A stretch of 64,000 nucleotides of DNA from Streptomyces sp. SID12488 (GTDB lineage: Bacteria; Actinomycetota; Actinomycetes; Streptomycetales; Streptomycetaceae), in assembly GCF_010548275.1 (NCBI RefSeq), contig NZ_JAAGLT010000015.1:1-64000 (forward strand), read 5' to 3'. This document shows, in pieces, positions 1 to 9,403 of the stretch; positions within the stretch are counted from its first letter, which is position 1; each line of letters starts with the position of its first letter. Position numbers and translations under genes: made by a program. The notes beneath the pieces were generated by a model. It was not told where the DNA came from and did no database searches. It saw only the letters and a list, made by a program, of their open reading frames with translations.

Positions 1-2487
1 ACCCAGGCCCGCCACGAGGCCCTGGCGCTCGGCCTGCGCCGCAAGGACGGGTCGGGCGCGCTGCTGGCCGCACAGGACCGCCTCACCGGGCTGCTCGGCC
101 CGGCGGCGGAACTGCTGACGGTCACCCACGGTCACGAGGTCGCCGTGGCTGCCGCCTTCGGTGCGGGGGCGGACGCGATCGCGGTGACGACCCCGGCCGC
201 CGCGGCAGCCGCGATCCGACTGCTGCGCAAGCAGGACGCGGGACGCGCTTCACTGCTGCTGGCGGGGGCACCGGAGGACGCGGAGGCACCGGCAGCGCCG
301 GGGGGCGGGCCGCAGCCGGGTGGCCCGGTGGGGGAGTGGGACGAGGGCGCACGTGGCTCGGTGGGTTCCGGCTCGGGGGAGCAGGGCGGTCCCGTGAGCG
401 ACGGCCGGGCGGGTGCTTTCGGCGTGGGGCAGTGGCCGTCAGCGCCAGCGCACCCCGGCGCCGTGGGCGTGCGCGGTGCCGATGCCCTGGGGGAGGCGGG
501 CCCGGGGCCCGGAGGTCCGGGCGGGGGAGTGGCGCCGGGCGACGGATCCGGCCCGGCCGGGGATGCCGCCTCCGGCGGCGCCGACGCCTCCGACGGTGCC
601 GACGGTGCTGGCGATGCCGGTGCTGTCGACGGGCAGGGCTCCGCGCCCGGCGATCGTCCGGGAGCCCGGGGACGCGGGCCGAGCGGGCCGCCCCTCGCCG
701 CCGACCTGGTCCGTGGCCCCGCCGAACTCATGCCCGCCGTACGCCGGTTGCTGCGCGGGATCGTGGTCGTCGGGACACTCGAAGACGCCGAGGAACTGGT
801 GTACGCGCGGCCGGAGTTGACAGCCGTGACCGCAGAAGGGGACCTGCTGGGCGCCCACTTCGCGCACGGCGGGTCCGCAGGGGCGCCGAGCCTGCTCGAG
901 GTGCAGGCCTCCGTCGACGAGGCCGCCGCCGAGCTCGATGAACTGGCCGTGCGGTGCGAGGAGTTGGCCGAGGCGCAGCGGCTCGCCGGGGAGCGGCGCA
1001 AGGAGAGTGCCGCGTTCGTCGAGGAGCTGGGGGAGCGGCGCCGGGCCGCCGACCGGGAGAAGTCGGCCGTAGCCCAGCAGCTCGGGCGGCTCGCCGGGCA
1101 GGCCAGGGGCGCCGCCGGAGAGGCCGAGAGGTCCACCGCGGCTGCGGCGCGGGCACAGGAGGCGCTCGACAGGGCCGTACAGGATGCCGAGGAGCTCGCG
1201 GAGCGGCTGGCCGTCGCCGAGGAGATGCCCGTGGAGGAGGAGCCCGACACGGGAGTACGGGATCGGCTCGCCGCCGACGGCGCCAACGCGCGCCAGACCG
1301 AGATGGAGGCCCGGCTCCAGGTCCGTACGCACGAGGAACGGGTCAAGGGGCTGGCCGGACGGGCCGACTCGCTCGACCGGGCCGCGCGTGCCGAACGGGA
1401 GGCACGCGCGCGTGCCGAGGAGCGGCGGGCGCGGCTCAGGCATGAGGCGGCCGTCGCCGAAGCCGTCGGCTCCGGGGCGAGGCAGCTGCTCGCGCACGTC
1501 GAGGTCTCCCTCTCCCGGGCCGACGAGGAACGCACCGCGGCCGACGCCGCCAAGGCCCGGCGGGAGCAGGAGCTGACGGCTGCTCGCGCCGCCGGCCGTG
1601 ATTTCAAGGCCGAACTCGACAAGTTGACGGATTCAATGCACCGCGGGGAGGTACTCGGCGCTGAGAAGAGGCTGCGGATCGAGCAGCTGGAGACCAAGGC
1701 GCTGGAGGAACTCGGTGTGGAACCGGAGGGGTTGGTGTCCGAGTACGGCCCGCACCAGCTGGTGCCGGCCTCGCCCCCCGCCGAGGGCGAGGAGTTGCCC
1801 GAGGACCCGGAGCACCCGCGCAACCAGCCGAAGCAGTTCCACCGGGCCGAGCAGGAGAAGCGGCTCAGGGCGACCGAGCGGGCCTACCAGCAGCTCGGCA
1901 AGGTCAATCCGCTGGCCCTGGAGGAGTTCGCGGCACTGGAGGAACGCCACAAGTTCCTCAGCGAGCAGCTCGAGGACCTGAAGAAGACGCGGATCGATCT
2001 GCTTCAGGTGGTGAAGGAGGTCGACGAGCGCGTCGAGCAGGTCTTCACCGAGGCGTTCCGGGACACGGCGGTGCAGTTCGAAGGTGTCTTCAGCAGGCTG
2101 TTCCCCGGTGGTGAGGGACGGCTGATCCTGACCGATCCCGACAACATGCTCACCACGGGCGTGGACGTGGAGGCGCGGCCCCCGGGCAAGAAGGTCAAGC
2201 GGCTGTCGCTACTCTCCGGCGGCGAGCGCTCGCTCACCGCCGTAGCGTTGCTGGTGTCGATCTTCAAGGCCAGGCCGAGTCCGTTCTACGTGATGGACGA
2301 AGTGGAGGCGGCCCTTGACGACACCAACCTTCAGCGGCTGATCCGCATCATGCAGGAGCTCCAGGAAGCCTCGCAGCTCATCGTGATCACGCACCAGAAG
2401 CGGACGATGGAGGTCGCCGACGCGCTGTACGGCGTCTCCATGCAGGGCGACGGCGTGTCGAAGGTGATTTCCCAGCGGCTCCGTTAG
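1..2487 (+). CDS. smc: Chromosome segregation ATPase SMC (5' end outside window)
   Basis: The reading frame is open from base 1, so only the C-terminal 828 residues are visible. In order they contain the hinge domain (from about residue 45), a long coiled coil (about 300-690), and the C-terminal ATPase half with the ABC signature LLSGGERS near 2,209-2,232 and a Walker B-like FYVMDEVEAALDD near 2,284-2,322. SMC works with ScpAB to organise and segregate chromosomes. The hinge is interrupted by about 140 residues rich in Gly, Ala, Pro and Asp (about 268-690). In Streptomyces smc lies just upstream of ftsY, as here. Identification is secure; the start is not visible. Confidence 0.97.
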   Translation, partial: TQARHEALALGLRRKDGSGALLAAQDRLTGLLGPAAELLTVTHGHEVAVAAAFGAGADAIAVTTPAAAAAAIRLLRKQDAGRASLLLAGAPEDAEAPAAPGGGPQPGGPVGEWDEGARGSVGSGSGEQGGPVSDGRAGAFGVGQWPSAPAHPGAVGVRGADALGEAGPGPGGPGGGVAPGDGSGPAGDAASGGADASDGADGAGDAGAVDGQGSAPGDRPGARGRGPSGPPLAADLVRGPAELMPAVRRLLRGIVVVGTLEDAEELVYARPELTAVTAEGDLLGAHFAHGGSAGAPSLLEVQASVDEAAAELDELAVRCEELAEAQRLAGERRKESAAFVEELGERRRAADREKSAVAQQLGRLAGQARGAAGEAERSTAAAARAQEALDRAVQDAEELAERLAVAEEMPVEEEPDTGVRDRLAADGANARQTEMEARLQVRTHEERVKGLAGRADSLDRAARAEREARARAEERRARLRHEAAVAEAVGSGARQLLAHVEVSLSRADEERTAADAAKARREQELTAARAAGRDFKAELDKLTDSMHRGEVLGAEKRLRIEQLETKALEELGVEPEGLVSEYGPHQLVPASPPAEGEELPEDPEHPRNQPKQFHRAEQEKRLRATERAYQQLGKVNPLALEEFAALEERHKFLSEQLEDLKKTRIDLLQVVKEVDERVEQVFTEAFRDTAVQFEGVFSRLFPGGEGRLILTDPDNMLTTGVDVEARPPGKKVKRLSLLSGGERSLTAVALLVSIFKARPSPFYVMDEVEAALDDTNLQRLIRIMQELQEASQLIVITHQKRTMEVADALYGVSMQGDGVSKVISQRLR

Positions 2488-2571
2488 TCCACCTCGGCTT
2501 CGCCGGCCGTCGTCCAGCCGTCTCTTCTTCCCTCTTTTCCTTCTTCAATAGTTGAACGCAAGTTGGCTGTT

Positions 2572-2629
2572 TATGCCTTCTATCTCACATCGACCGCGCT
2601 CTTGACTTGGGAACTTGAAGGCATAGTCT
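2572..2629 (+). promoter_or_regulatory. Promoter and inverted-repeat operator candidate for glcP
   Basis: TTGACT at 2602-2607 and TAGTCT at 2624-2629 are 16 bases apart, which suits a housekeeping sigma factor. A perfect 9-bp inverted repeat, TATGCCTTC at 2572-2580 and GAAGGCATA at 2617-2625, brackets the -35 and overlaps the -10 element. A repressor bound there could control the glucose permease. The motif is seen; the regulatory role is inferred. Confidence 0.5.
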
Positions 2630-2714
2630 CGGCAATGTCGTTTTTACCTTCAGGTACCACGTACCTGGGAGGGTCCCCCACCCGGCGGCGTTGCCGGTGG
2701 CCCGAGGAGTTGTA

Positions 2715-4133
2715 GTGACCAGCGCTGAGCAGACACTCAAGTCAGGAGCCGGAGCGGCTCATCCCGAGCATCTCGGGCATGTCATCTTCATCGCGGCGGC
2801 GGCCGCGATGGGTGGTTTCCTCTTCGGCTACGACAGTGCCGTGATCAACGGCGCAGTCGAGGCCATCCGGACCCGCTACGACGTCGGCTCAGCCGCTCTG
2901 GCTCAGGTCATCGCCATCGCGCTGATCGGCTGCGCCATCGGTGCCGCCACCGCGGGGCGCATTGCCGACCGCATCGGCCGTATCCGCTGCATGCAGATCT
3001 CCGCCGTGCTCTTCACGATCAGCGCCGTCGGCTCCGCGCTGCCCTTCGCGCTGTACGACCTCGCCTTCTGGCGGATCATCGGCGGCTTCGCCATCGGCAT
3101 GGCCTCCGTCATCGGCCCCGCCTACATCGCCGAGGTCGCCCCGGCCGCGTACCGGGGGCGGCTCGGTTCGTTCCAGCAGGCCGCGATCGTCATCGGCATC
3201 GCCATCTCGCAGCTGGTCAACTGGGGCATCCTGAACGCGGCGGGCGGTGACCAGCGCGGCGAGCTGCTGGGCGTCGAGGCATGGCAGGTCATGCTCGGTG
3301 TGATGGTCGTACCGGCGGTGCTGTACGGGCTGCTCTCCTTCGCGATCCCCGAGTCGCCGCGCTTCCTGATCTCCGTCGGCCGGGACGAGCGCGCCCGTGA
3401 GGTGCTGCGTGAGGTCGAGGGCGACAGCATGGACCTGGACGCCCGGGTCGCCGAGATCGAGCACGCCATGAAGAGCGAGCACAAGTCGACCTTCCGGGAC
3501 CTGCTCGGCGGCACCTTCTTCTTCAAGCCGATCGTCTGGATCGGCATCGGGCTCTCGGTCTTCCAGCAGTTCGTCGGCATCAACGTGGCCTTCTACTACT
3601 CCTCGACGCTCTGGCAGTCGGTCGGCGTCGACCCGACGGAGTCGTTCCTCTACTCGTTCACCACGTCGATCATCAACATCGTCGGCACCGTGATCGCCAT
3701 GATCTTCGTCGACCGGATCGGCCGCCGGCCGCTCGCGCTCATCGGTTCCGTCGGCATGGTCGTCGGGCTCGCACTGGAGGCCTGGGCCTTCTCCTACGAC
3801 CTCGTCGACGGCAAGCTGCCCGCCACACAGGGCTGGGTCGCCCTGGTCGCCGCCCATGTGTTCGTACTCTTCTTCGCGCTGTCCTGGGGTGTCGTCGTCT
3901 GGGTCTTCCTCGGCGAGATGTTCCCGAACAGGATCCGCGCCGCCGCCCTGGGCGTGGCCGCCGCAGCCCAGTGGATCGCCAACTGGGCCATCACCGCGAG
4001 CTTCCCGTCACTGGCCGACTGGAACCTCTCCGCGACCTACGTGATCTACACGATCTTCGCCGCGCTCTCGATCCCGTTCGTGCTCAGGTTCGTCAAGGAG
4101 ACGAAGGGCAAGACGCTGGAGGAGATGGGGTAG
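2715..4133 (+). CDS. glcP: MFS sugar porter, glucose permease
   Basis: This 472-residue protein of the sugar-porter branch of the major facilitator superfamily imports glucose by proton symport at the membrane. Family marks are GGFLFGYDSAVINGAV in helix 1, GRIADRIGR in the loop between helices 2 and 3, PESPRFLI before the central loop, DRIGRRPL, and KETKGKTLEEM at the C terminus. GTG 2715 is chosen because GAGGAG lies at the right distance upstream and the resulting length equals that of the S. coelicolor glucose permease. An in-frame TTG at 2691 would add eight residues. In Streptomyces glcP sits next to smc, which supports the symbol. Confidence 0.9.
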   Translation: MTSAEQTLKSGAGAAHPEHLGHVIFIAAAAAMGGFLFGYDSAVINGAVEAIRTRYDVGSAALAQVIAIALIGCAIGAATAGRIADRIGRIRCMQISAVLFTISAVGSALPFALYDLAFWRIIGGFAIGMASVIGPAYIAEVAPAAYRGRLGSFQQAAIVIGIAISQLVNWGILNAAGGDQRGELLGVEAWQVMLGVMVVPAVLYGLLSFAIPESPRFLISVGRDERAREVLREVEGDSMDLDARVAEIEHAMKSEHKSTFRDLLGGTFFFKPIVWIGIGLSVFQQFVGINVAFYYSSTLWQSVGVDPTESFLYSFTTSIINIVGTVIAMIFVDRIGRRPLALIGSVGMVVGLALEAWAFSYDLVDGKLPATQGWVALVAAHVFVLFFALSWGVVVWVFLGEMFPNRIRAAALGVAAAAQWIANWAITASFPSLADWNLSATYVIYTIFAALSIPFVLRFVKETKGKTLEEMG

Positions 4134-4207
4134 TCCCACTACCCCGCTACCCCTGAGACTCGGGGGGAAGGGCCAAGTCCCCGCTGCCCTTCTCCCCGTA
4201 TCCACCG

Positions 4208-4244
4208 CCGCTTCCGGCTCGGCCACTGCCCGAGCCGGGAGCGG
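4208..4244. terminator. Bidirectional hairpin terminator
   Basis: A 15-base arm at 4208-4222 pairs almost completely with 4230-4244 around a 7-base loop and is followed by CTTT. It lies between the convergent glcP and flavin oxidoreductase genes, so it can end transcripts from both sides. Confidence 0.65.
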
Positions 4245-4259
4245 CTTTCGGCAGGTGCG

Positions 4260-5231
4260 TCAGGCCGCCAGTGCCGGCACCACCCGCTCGCCGAACAGCC
4301 GCAGGCTCCGCCACCCCTCCTCCACGGGCATCCCGCCCGACAGCGGATGCAGCACGTAGTTGTCCAGCCCCTGCGCCACGCACTCCTCGGGCGTCAGCAT
4401 CCGGTAGACGCCCTCGGTACGCAGTTCCCCGACCGTCGTGGCCGCCGACTTCACGGCGGACCGTATGTCGCCGGACTGCCAGGAGGCGTACGTCCGGGCC
4501 TCGTGCAGGAAGTGGTGGCCGTACTCGGCCCACGCCCGGTCCGGGTCCTCGGTGATGTGCAGCAGCGGGGTCTCGGCGGCCGGCATCATCGTCCAGCCCT
4601 CCGTGCCGTACTCGACCAGCCGCTCCTTGTAGTAGGCCTCCAGCTCGGGCAGGTGCGCGCTGGGGAAGAGGGGGAGCCCGAGACGGGCCGCCCGCCTGGC
4701 CGCCGCCTTCGACGAGCCGCCCACCAGGAGCAGCGGGTGCGGGTCGGTGCACGGACGCGGAGTGACCCGTACCGTACGCCCCTGGTACGTGAACTCCTCC
4801 CCGGTCCAGGCCTTCAGGAGCGTCTCCAGCAGCTCGTCCTGGAGCTTGCCGCGCCGCTTCCAGTCGGCGCCGAAATAGGCGTACTCCTCGGGCCGGTATC
4901 CGATCCCGGCAACCGTGACCAGCCGTCCGCCGCTCAGCAGATCGAGTACGGCGATGTCCTCGGCGAGCCTCAAGGGGTCGTGCAACGGGCCGATCACCGC
5001 CGACACGGTCACCGCGATCCGCCGCGTCGCCCCGAACACCGCCCCCGCGAAGGCGAACGGCGAGGGCAGCCAGTTGTTGGCGACGCCGTGGTGCTCCTCG
5101 GTCTGGACGGTGGTGATGCCGTGGGTGTCGGAGTACGCGGCCATCTCGATCGCTGCCTGGTAGCGGGCGCGGAGATCGGCGGGAGTGGCGTCGGGGGCGA
5201 CCAGATTGAAACGTACGACGGTGACGGGCAT
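4260..5231 (-). CDS. LLM-class flavin-dependent oxidoreductase
   Basis: This 323-residue protein has the pattern of the bacterial luciferase-like monooxygenase family, which uses reduced flavin (FMN or F420) in a TIM barrel. Visible family features include EEHHG near residue 46, AEDIAVLDLLSGGR, GIGYRPEEY, and the phosphate-loop region LLVGGSSKAAARRAARLGL. ATG 5231 is chosen because AAGGGGATC lies just upstream; a longer frame starting at 5279 has no such site. It converges with glcP and points away from ftsY. Substrate cannot be told from sequence, and members range from alkanal oxidation to F420-linked reductions. Confidence 0.85.
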   Translation of the reverse strand: MPVTVVRFNLVAPDATPADLRARYQAAIEMAAYSDTHGITTVQTEEHHGVANNWLPSPFAFAGAVFGATRRIAVTVSAVIGPLHDPLRLAEDIAVLDLLSGGRLVTVAGIGYRPEEYAYFGADWKRRGKLQDELLETLLKAWTGEEFTYQGRTVRVTPRPCTDPHPLLLVGGSSKAAARRAARLGLPLFPSAHLPELEAYYKERLVEYGTEGWTMMPAAETPLLHITEDPDRAWAEYGHHFLHEARTYASWQSGDIRSAVKSAATTVGELRTEGVYRMLTPEECVAQGLDNYVLHPLSGGMPVEEGWRSLRLFGERVVPALAA

Positions 5232-5459
5232 GGGACCGATCCCCTTCGTCGGCGGTGTGGAGGGGACGGTAACTGACACATCGTCAGGTGGCCAGGGTGT
5301 GGGCGTGCGAGGTGCCGAGCGCTGTCGGCGGGGAGGACGGGGCGCGGCCCGCCGGATGGGGCGTTGCCCACTCTGGGGAAGCTGGTCCGCGTACCCGGGC
5401 TGCGGCCCCGCGTGGAGAGCGAACGCCTGCGCGGGAGGTCACGCCATACTGGCAGCGTT

Positions 5460-6659
5460 ATGGAAACCATCATCCTTGCTGTAGTCATCGCCGTGGTCGT
5501 GCTCGGTGTGCTCGGTGGGCTCGTCGTCGGCAGCCGCAGGAAGAAGCCGCTGCCCCCGGCGCCCCCCACGACACCCGACCTCACCGCCCCTCCGGCCGAG
5601 CCGCACATCGGCGACGAGGCCGAGACGCCGCGCGACGAACCGCGCCGCACGATAGAAGAGGTGGATCTCCCGGGGAGTGCGGACGGCTCGTCCGTCGCCG
5701 TCGAGGAACCTCCCGTCCCCGTCATCGAGGTGCCGGAGCCCACCGCCGGGCGGCTGGTCCGGCTGCGCGCCCGGCTCTCCCGGTCGCAGAACGCGCTCGG
5801 AAAGGGGCTGCTCACGCTCCTCGCGCGCGAGCATCTCGACGACGACACCTGGGAGGAGGTCGAGGACACGCTCCTCACCGCCGACGTCGGCGTCCGGCCC
5901 ACCCAGGAACTCGTCGAGCGGCTGCGCGAGCGCGTGAAGGTGCTCGGCACCCGTACGCCCGCCGACCTGCGCGCGCTGTTGCGCGAGGAACTGCTCCAGA
6001 TCCTCGAACCCGGGTTCGACCGGACCGTGAAGACCGACTCGAACCTCGACACGCCGGGCATCGTGATGGTCGTCGGCGTCAACGGCACCGGCAAGACCAC
6101 CACCACCGGCAAGCTCGCGCGTGTCCTCGTCGCCGACGGGAAAAACGTTGTTCTCGGCGCAGCCGACACCTTCCGGGCCGCCGCCGCCGACCAGCTCCAG
6201 ACCTGGGGCGACCGCGTCGGGGCCCGTACCGTGCGCGGTCCCGAGGGTGGTGACCCCGCGTCGATCGCCTTCGACGCGGTCAAGGAGGGCATCGAGGCCG
6301 GTGCCGACGTCGTGCTGATCGACACCGCCGGGCGGCTGCACACCAAGACCGGGCTCATGGACGAGCTCGGCAAGGTCAAGCGCGTCATCGAGAAGCACGC
6401 CCCGCTGGACGAGGTGCTGCTCGTGCTCGACGCCACGACCGGGCAGAACGGGCTCGTCCAGGCCCGCGTCTTCGCCGAGGTCGTCGAGATCACCGGCATC
6501 GTGCTCACCAAGCTCGACGGCACCGCCAAGGGCGGCATCGTCATCGCCGTACAGCGCGAACTGGGTGTGCCGGTGAAGCTGATCGGGCTCGGCGAAGGCG
6601 CCGACGATCTGGCGCCGTTCGAGCCGGAGGCGTTTGTTGACGCTCTTATCGGAGAGTGA
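5460..6659 (+). CDS. ftsY: Signal recognition particle receptor FtsY
   Basis: FtsY is the SRP receptor GTPase that docks ribosome-nascent chain-Ffh complexes at the membrane. The 399-residue protein begins with a transmembrane helix (about residues 2-20, ending GSRRKK), typical of actinobacterial FtsY. An acidic and Pro-rich linker follows, then the NG domain with G1 GVNGTGKTTT, the DTFRAAA motif, G3 DTAGR, G4 TKLDG and GLGE near the end. ATG 5460 places the membrane helix at the N terminus; in-frame starts further upstream lack support. Its partner gene ffh is at 14,020. Confidence 0.96.
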   Translation: METIILAVVIAVVVLGVLGGLVVGSRRKKPLPPAPPTTPDLTAPPAEPHIGDEAETPRDEPRRTIEEVDLPGSADGSSVAVEEPPVPVIEVPEPTAGRLVRLRARLSRSQNALGKGLLTLLAREHLDDDTWEEVEDTLLTADVGVRPTQELVERLRERVKVLGTRTPADLRALLREELLQILEPGFDRTVKTDSNLDTPGIVMVVGVNGTGKTTTTGKLARVLVADGKNVVLGAADTFRAAAADQLQTWGDRVGARTVRGPEGGDPASIAFDAVKEGIEAGADVVLIDTAGRLHTKTGLMDELGKVKRVIEKHAPLDEVLLVLDATTGQNGLVQARVFAEVVEITGIVLTKLDGTAKGGIVIAVQRELGVPVKLIGLGEGADDLAPFEPEAFVDALIGE

Positions 6660-6729
6660 TCACGATCTTGATCACCGCCTCCGAAATTTCGTAGGTCCGG
6701 GAAGAGTCCTACGAAGAGGTCCACGAAGA

Positions 6730-6766
6730 GGCGCCCGCCCCCAAGGTGCAGTTGGGGACGGGCGCC
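6730..6766. terminator. Hairpin terminator between ftsY and the opposing gene
   Basis: GGCGCCCG at 6730-6737 pairs with CGGGCGCC at 6759-6766, and the inner CCCCCAA and TTGGGG also pair, giving a long stem around a short loop. It sits between convergent genes. There is no clear T run, which is common for Streptomyces terminators. Confidence 0.6.
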
Positions 6767-6798
6767 CTGCTGTGTCGCCGGCGGTCCGGACCCGGGCG

Positions 6799-7461
6799 CT
6801 ACGCCCGCGACCGGTGCGCCACGTACGCCAGCGTCCCCAGCAGCAGCCTGGCCGCCGGAGGCCTGGTCGCCGTGTCCAGGGCGGGCGGGCGCAGCCAGGT
6901 GACCGGGCCGAGGCCGCCCCGGTCGGAGGGGGGCGCCGTGAGATACGTACCGGCGCCCAGGCCGTGCAGGTCGAGGGCCGCGTCGTCCCAGCCCATGCGG
7001 TAGAGGAGTTCGGGGAGTTCGGCGGCGGCGCCGGGGGCGACGAAGAACTGGGCGCGGCCCTCGGGGGTGGCGGTGACCGGGCCGAGGGGGAGACCCATGC
7101 GTTCCAGCCGGACCAGGGCGCGGCGGCCGGCCGGTTCGGCGACCTCGATCACGTCGAACGCGCGGCCCACGGGGAGCATGACCGCGGCGCCGGGGAACTG
7201 GCCCCAGGTGTCCGTGACTTCGTCGAGCGTGGCGCCGGCCGCGACCCGGGGCGCGAAGCCCAGCGGGTGGGCGCCCGGCGTGGGGCAGCCGGTCAGGCCG
7301 CAGGAGCAGGCGCCGCCCGCCGCGCGGGCGCCGGCGACCACGTCCCAGCCCCAGAGGCCGGTGTACTCGGCCACGGCGGTGCACTCGGACGACCGGCCGC
7401 GGCGGCGCGTGCCGGGCCGGATCTCGCGGATACCCCGGCTGCTGCCGATCGTGAAGCCCAT
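6799..7461 (-). CDS. Bifunctional DNA primase/polymerase-like protein
   Basis: The 220-residue product resembles the short actinobacterial proteins carrying a primase-polymerase (prim-pol) N-terminal fold. It has an early WGWDVVAGAR segment, a GACSCGLTGCPTPGAHPLGF motif as seen in prim-pol proteins, and later VMLPVGRAFDVIEVAE. ATG 7461 is chosen because GGAGGGGG lies immediately upstream. The same gene lies between ftsY and nsdA in other Streptomyces. Catalytic activity is unproven for these stand-alone proteins, and the usual acidic catalytic pair is not obvious, so a binding or regulatory role is possible. Confidence 0.75.
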   Translation of the reverse strand: MGFTIGSSRGIREIRPGTRRRGRSSECTAVAEYTGLWGWDVVAGARAAGGACSCGLTGCPTPGAHPLGFAPRVAAGATLDEVTDTWGQFPGAAVMLPVGRAFDVIEVAEPAGRRALVRLERMGLPLGPVTATPEGRAQFFVAPGAAAELPELLYRMGWDDAALDLHGLGAGTYLTAPPSDRGGLGPVTWLRPPALDTATRPPAARLLLGTLAYVAHRSRA

Positions 7462-7918
7462 GCCCCCTCCAACGGGTCCGACGCACCGGTGGTTACGAGT
7501 TGCGACCAGAACGTAACCCTGCGTTTCCGACTGCCCGTCACTCCCGTCCGCCCTCACCCGCTGGGGTCGGCGCCCAGAAGTGCCTCGGGTAGTGCGCTCG
7601 GCGGCGTGCGCCCTCGAGTGCATCGCTCCGCTCACTCCCGGCCGTCCTCTGTCAAGTGAATCCTGCGTAGCCGCCCGGGAGTTCATTCGAAGGGGTGGCG
7701 AATGGTGGCGTTTCCTGGATCCCCGTGGCCGGAGCCGTGATCGTAGGATTACTTTGAGTGCACGAGGCCTGGGAGCACATGCGCTTGTGGGTATGCCGGA
7801 GGCAAGTCGGCTTCCCGTTCGAAGGGTGAGAACTGTCGGACACGGAGCCTATTTACCGGCATTCTGATAGGGCTTGGCGCACTCGGCGACAAGTGGTCTC
7901 AGGGATGGGGGCGTTCCA
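7462..7918. other. Divergent upstream region of nsdA and the prim-pol-like gene
   Basis: This 457-base gap separates two divergent genes. A possible -10, TAGGAT, lies near 7,746, but no convincing -35 pairs with it. No RNA gene, repeat or small coding frame with a good ribosome site is apparent. It most likely holds the promoters of both neighbours. Confidence 0.4.
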
Positions 7919-9403
7919 GTGGGCGGCAACGGCGGAAGCGCGACGACACCGGCTAGCGCCGACAAGCGCCCGAATGAGCTGCTCGGCTCGTGGTTCGTGC
8001 GCAGCGGCTGGTCCAAGGGCGAGCTGGCGCGCCAAGTGAACCGCCGGGCACGTCAGTTGGGCGCCAACCACATCTCGACGGACACCTCGCGGGTCCGGCG
8101 CTGGCTCGACGGAGAGAACCCGCGCGAGCCGATTCCGCGCATCCTGTCCGAGCTGTTCTCCGAGCGGTTCGGCTGTGTCGTCTCCGTCGAGGACCTGGGG
8201 CTGCGCGCCGCCCGCCAGTCGCCGTCCGCGTCCGGTGTCGACCTGCCCTGGACGGCCCCGCAGACCGTGGCGCTGCTCAGCGAGTTCTCGCGCAGCGACC
8301 TGATGCTGGCGCGGCGCGGCTTCCTCGGGACCGCGCTGTCCCTCTCCGCCGGCCCCACCCTCATCGAGCCCATGCAGCGCTGGCTCGTCCCGGTGCCCCC
8401 GGCCCCGCCCGAGGAGCCCGAGCACCCGTCCGCCGCGCGCCGGGCCGGCCGTCTCTCCAAGCCCGAACTGGAGCTGCTGGAGTCCACCACCGCGATGTTC
8501 CGGCAGTGGGACGCGCAGTGTGGCGGCGGCCTGCGCCGCAAGGCGGTGGTCGGACAACTGCACGAGGTGACGGACCTCCTCCAGGAGCCCCAGCCCGAGT
8601 CGACCAGCCGCAAGCTGTTCAAGGTCGCCGCCGAGCTGGCCGAACTCGCCGGCTGGATGTCGTACGACGTGGGGCTCCAGCCGACCGCCCAGAAGTACTT
8701 CGTCCTGGCCCTGCACGCGGCCAAGGAGGCCGGCGACAAGCCCCTGGGCTCGTACGTCCTGTCCTCCATGAGCCGCCAGATGATCCACCTCGGGCGGCCG
8801 GACGACGCCCTCGAACTGATCCATCTCGCGCAGTACGGCAGCCGTGACTGCGCGAGCCCCCGCACCCAGGCCATGCTGTATGCGATGGAGGCGCGCGCAT
8901 ACGCCAATATGGGACAGCCCGGAAAGTGCAAGCGGGCCGTGCGGATGGCCGAGGACACGTTCGCGGACGTACACGATTGGGACGAGCCCGATCCCGACTG
9001 GATCCGCTTCTTCTCCCGGGCCGAGCTGTACGGCGAGAACTCCCACTCGTTCCGTGACCTCGCCTACGTCGCCGGCCGCAGCCCCACCTACGCCTCCCTG
9101 GCCGAGCCCCTGATGCGGAACGCCGTCGACCTGTTCGCGAAGGACACCGATCACCAGCGGTCGTACGCACTGAATCTGATCGGCATGGCCACGGTCCACC
9201 TCCTTCAGCGAGAGCCCGAGCGGGCCACGGTGCTGGCCATGGAAGCCATGGAAATCGCCAAGAAGGTGCGCTCGGAGCGCGTCAACACTCGTATCCGAAA
9301 AACCGTCGACACGGCCGTACGCGATTTCGGGGATCTCGCCGAGGTCGTGGACCTGACCGACCAGCTCGCGATCGATCTGCCCGAGACCGCCGAGGCGGTC
9401 TGA
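7919..9403 (+). CDS. nsdA: NsdA, negative regulator of sporulation and antibiotic production
   Basis: The 494-residue protein matches NsdA, described in S. coelicolor as a cytoplasmic negative regulator of aerial development and antibiotic synthesis. The N-terminal part (about 15-75) looks like a DNA-binding fold: SWFVRSGWSKGELARQVN and then RRWLDGENPREPIPR. It is followed by a hydrophobic segment and by helical TPR-like repeats to the C terminus. GTG 7919 follows a GGATGGGGG ribosome site; an in-frame TTG at 7874 is an alternative. Gene order next to amtB agrees with the assignment. The molecular target is not evident. Confidence 0.85.
   Translation: MGGNGGSATTPASADKRPNELLGSWFVRSGWSKGELARQVNRRARQLGANHISTDTSRVRRWLDGENPREPIPRILSELFSERFGCVVSVEDLGLRAARQSPSASGVDLPWTAPQTVALLSEFSRSDLMLARRGFLGTALSLSAGPTLIEPMQRWLVPVPPAPPEEPEHPSAARRAGRLSKPELELLESTTAMFRQWDAQCGGGLRRKAVVGQLHEVTDLLQEPQPESTSRKLFKVAAELAELAGWMSYDVGLQPTAQKYFVLALHAAKEAGDKPLGSYVLSSMSRQMIHLGRPDDALELIHLAQYGSRDCASPRTQAMLYAMEARAYANMGQPGKCKRAVRMAEDTFADVHDWDEPDPDWIRFFSRAELYGENSHSFRDLAYVAGRSPTYASLAEPLMRNAVDLFAKDTDHQRSYALNLIGMATVHLLQREPERATVLAMEAMEIAKKVRSERVNTRIRKTVDTAVRDFGDLAEVVDLTDQLAIDLPETAEAV

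Noticed and set aside
5009..7486. 825-codon minus-strand open frame
   Set aside because: It runs antisense through ftsY and part of the oxidoreductase; its product is low-complexity Arg, Ser and Pro. Long antisense frames are normal in high-GC DNA.
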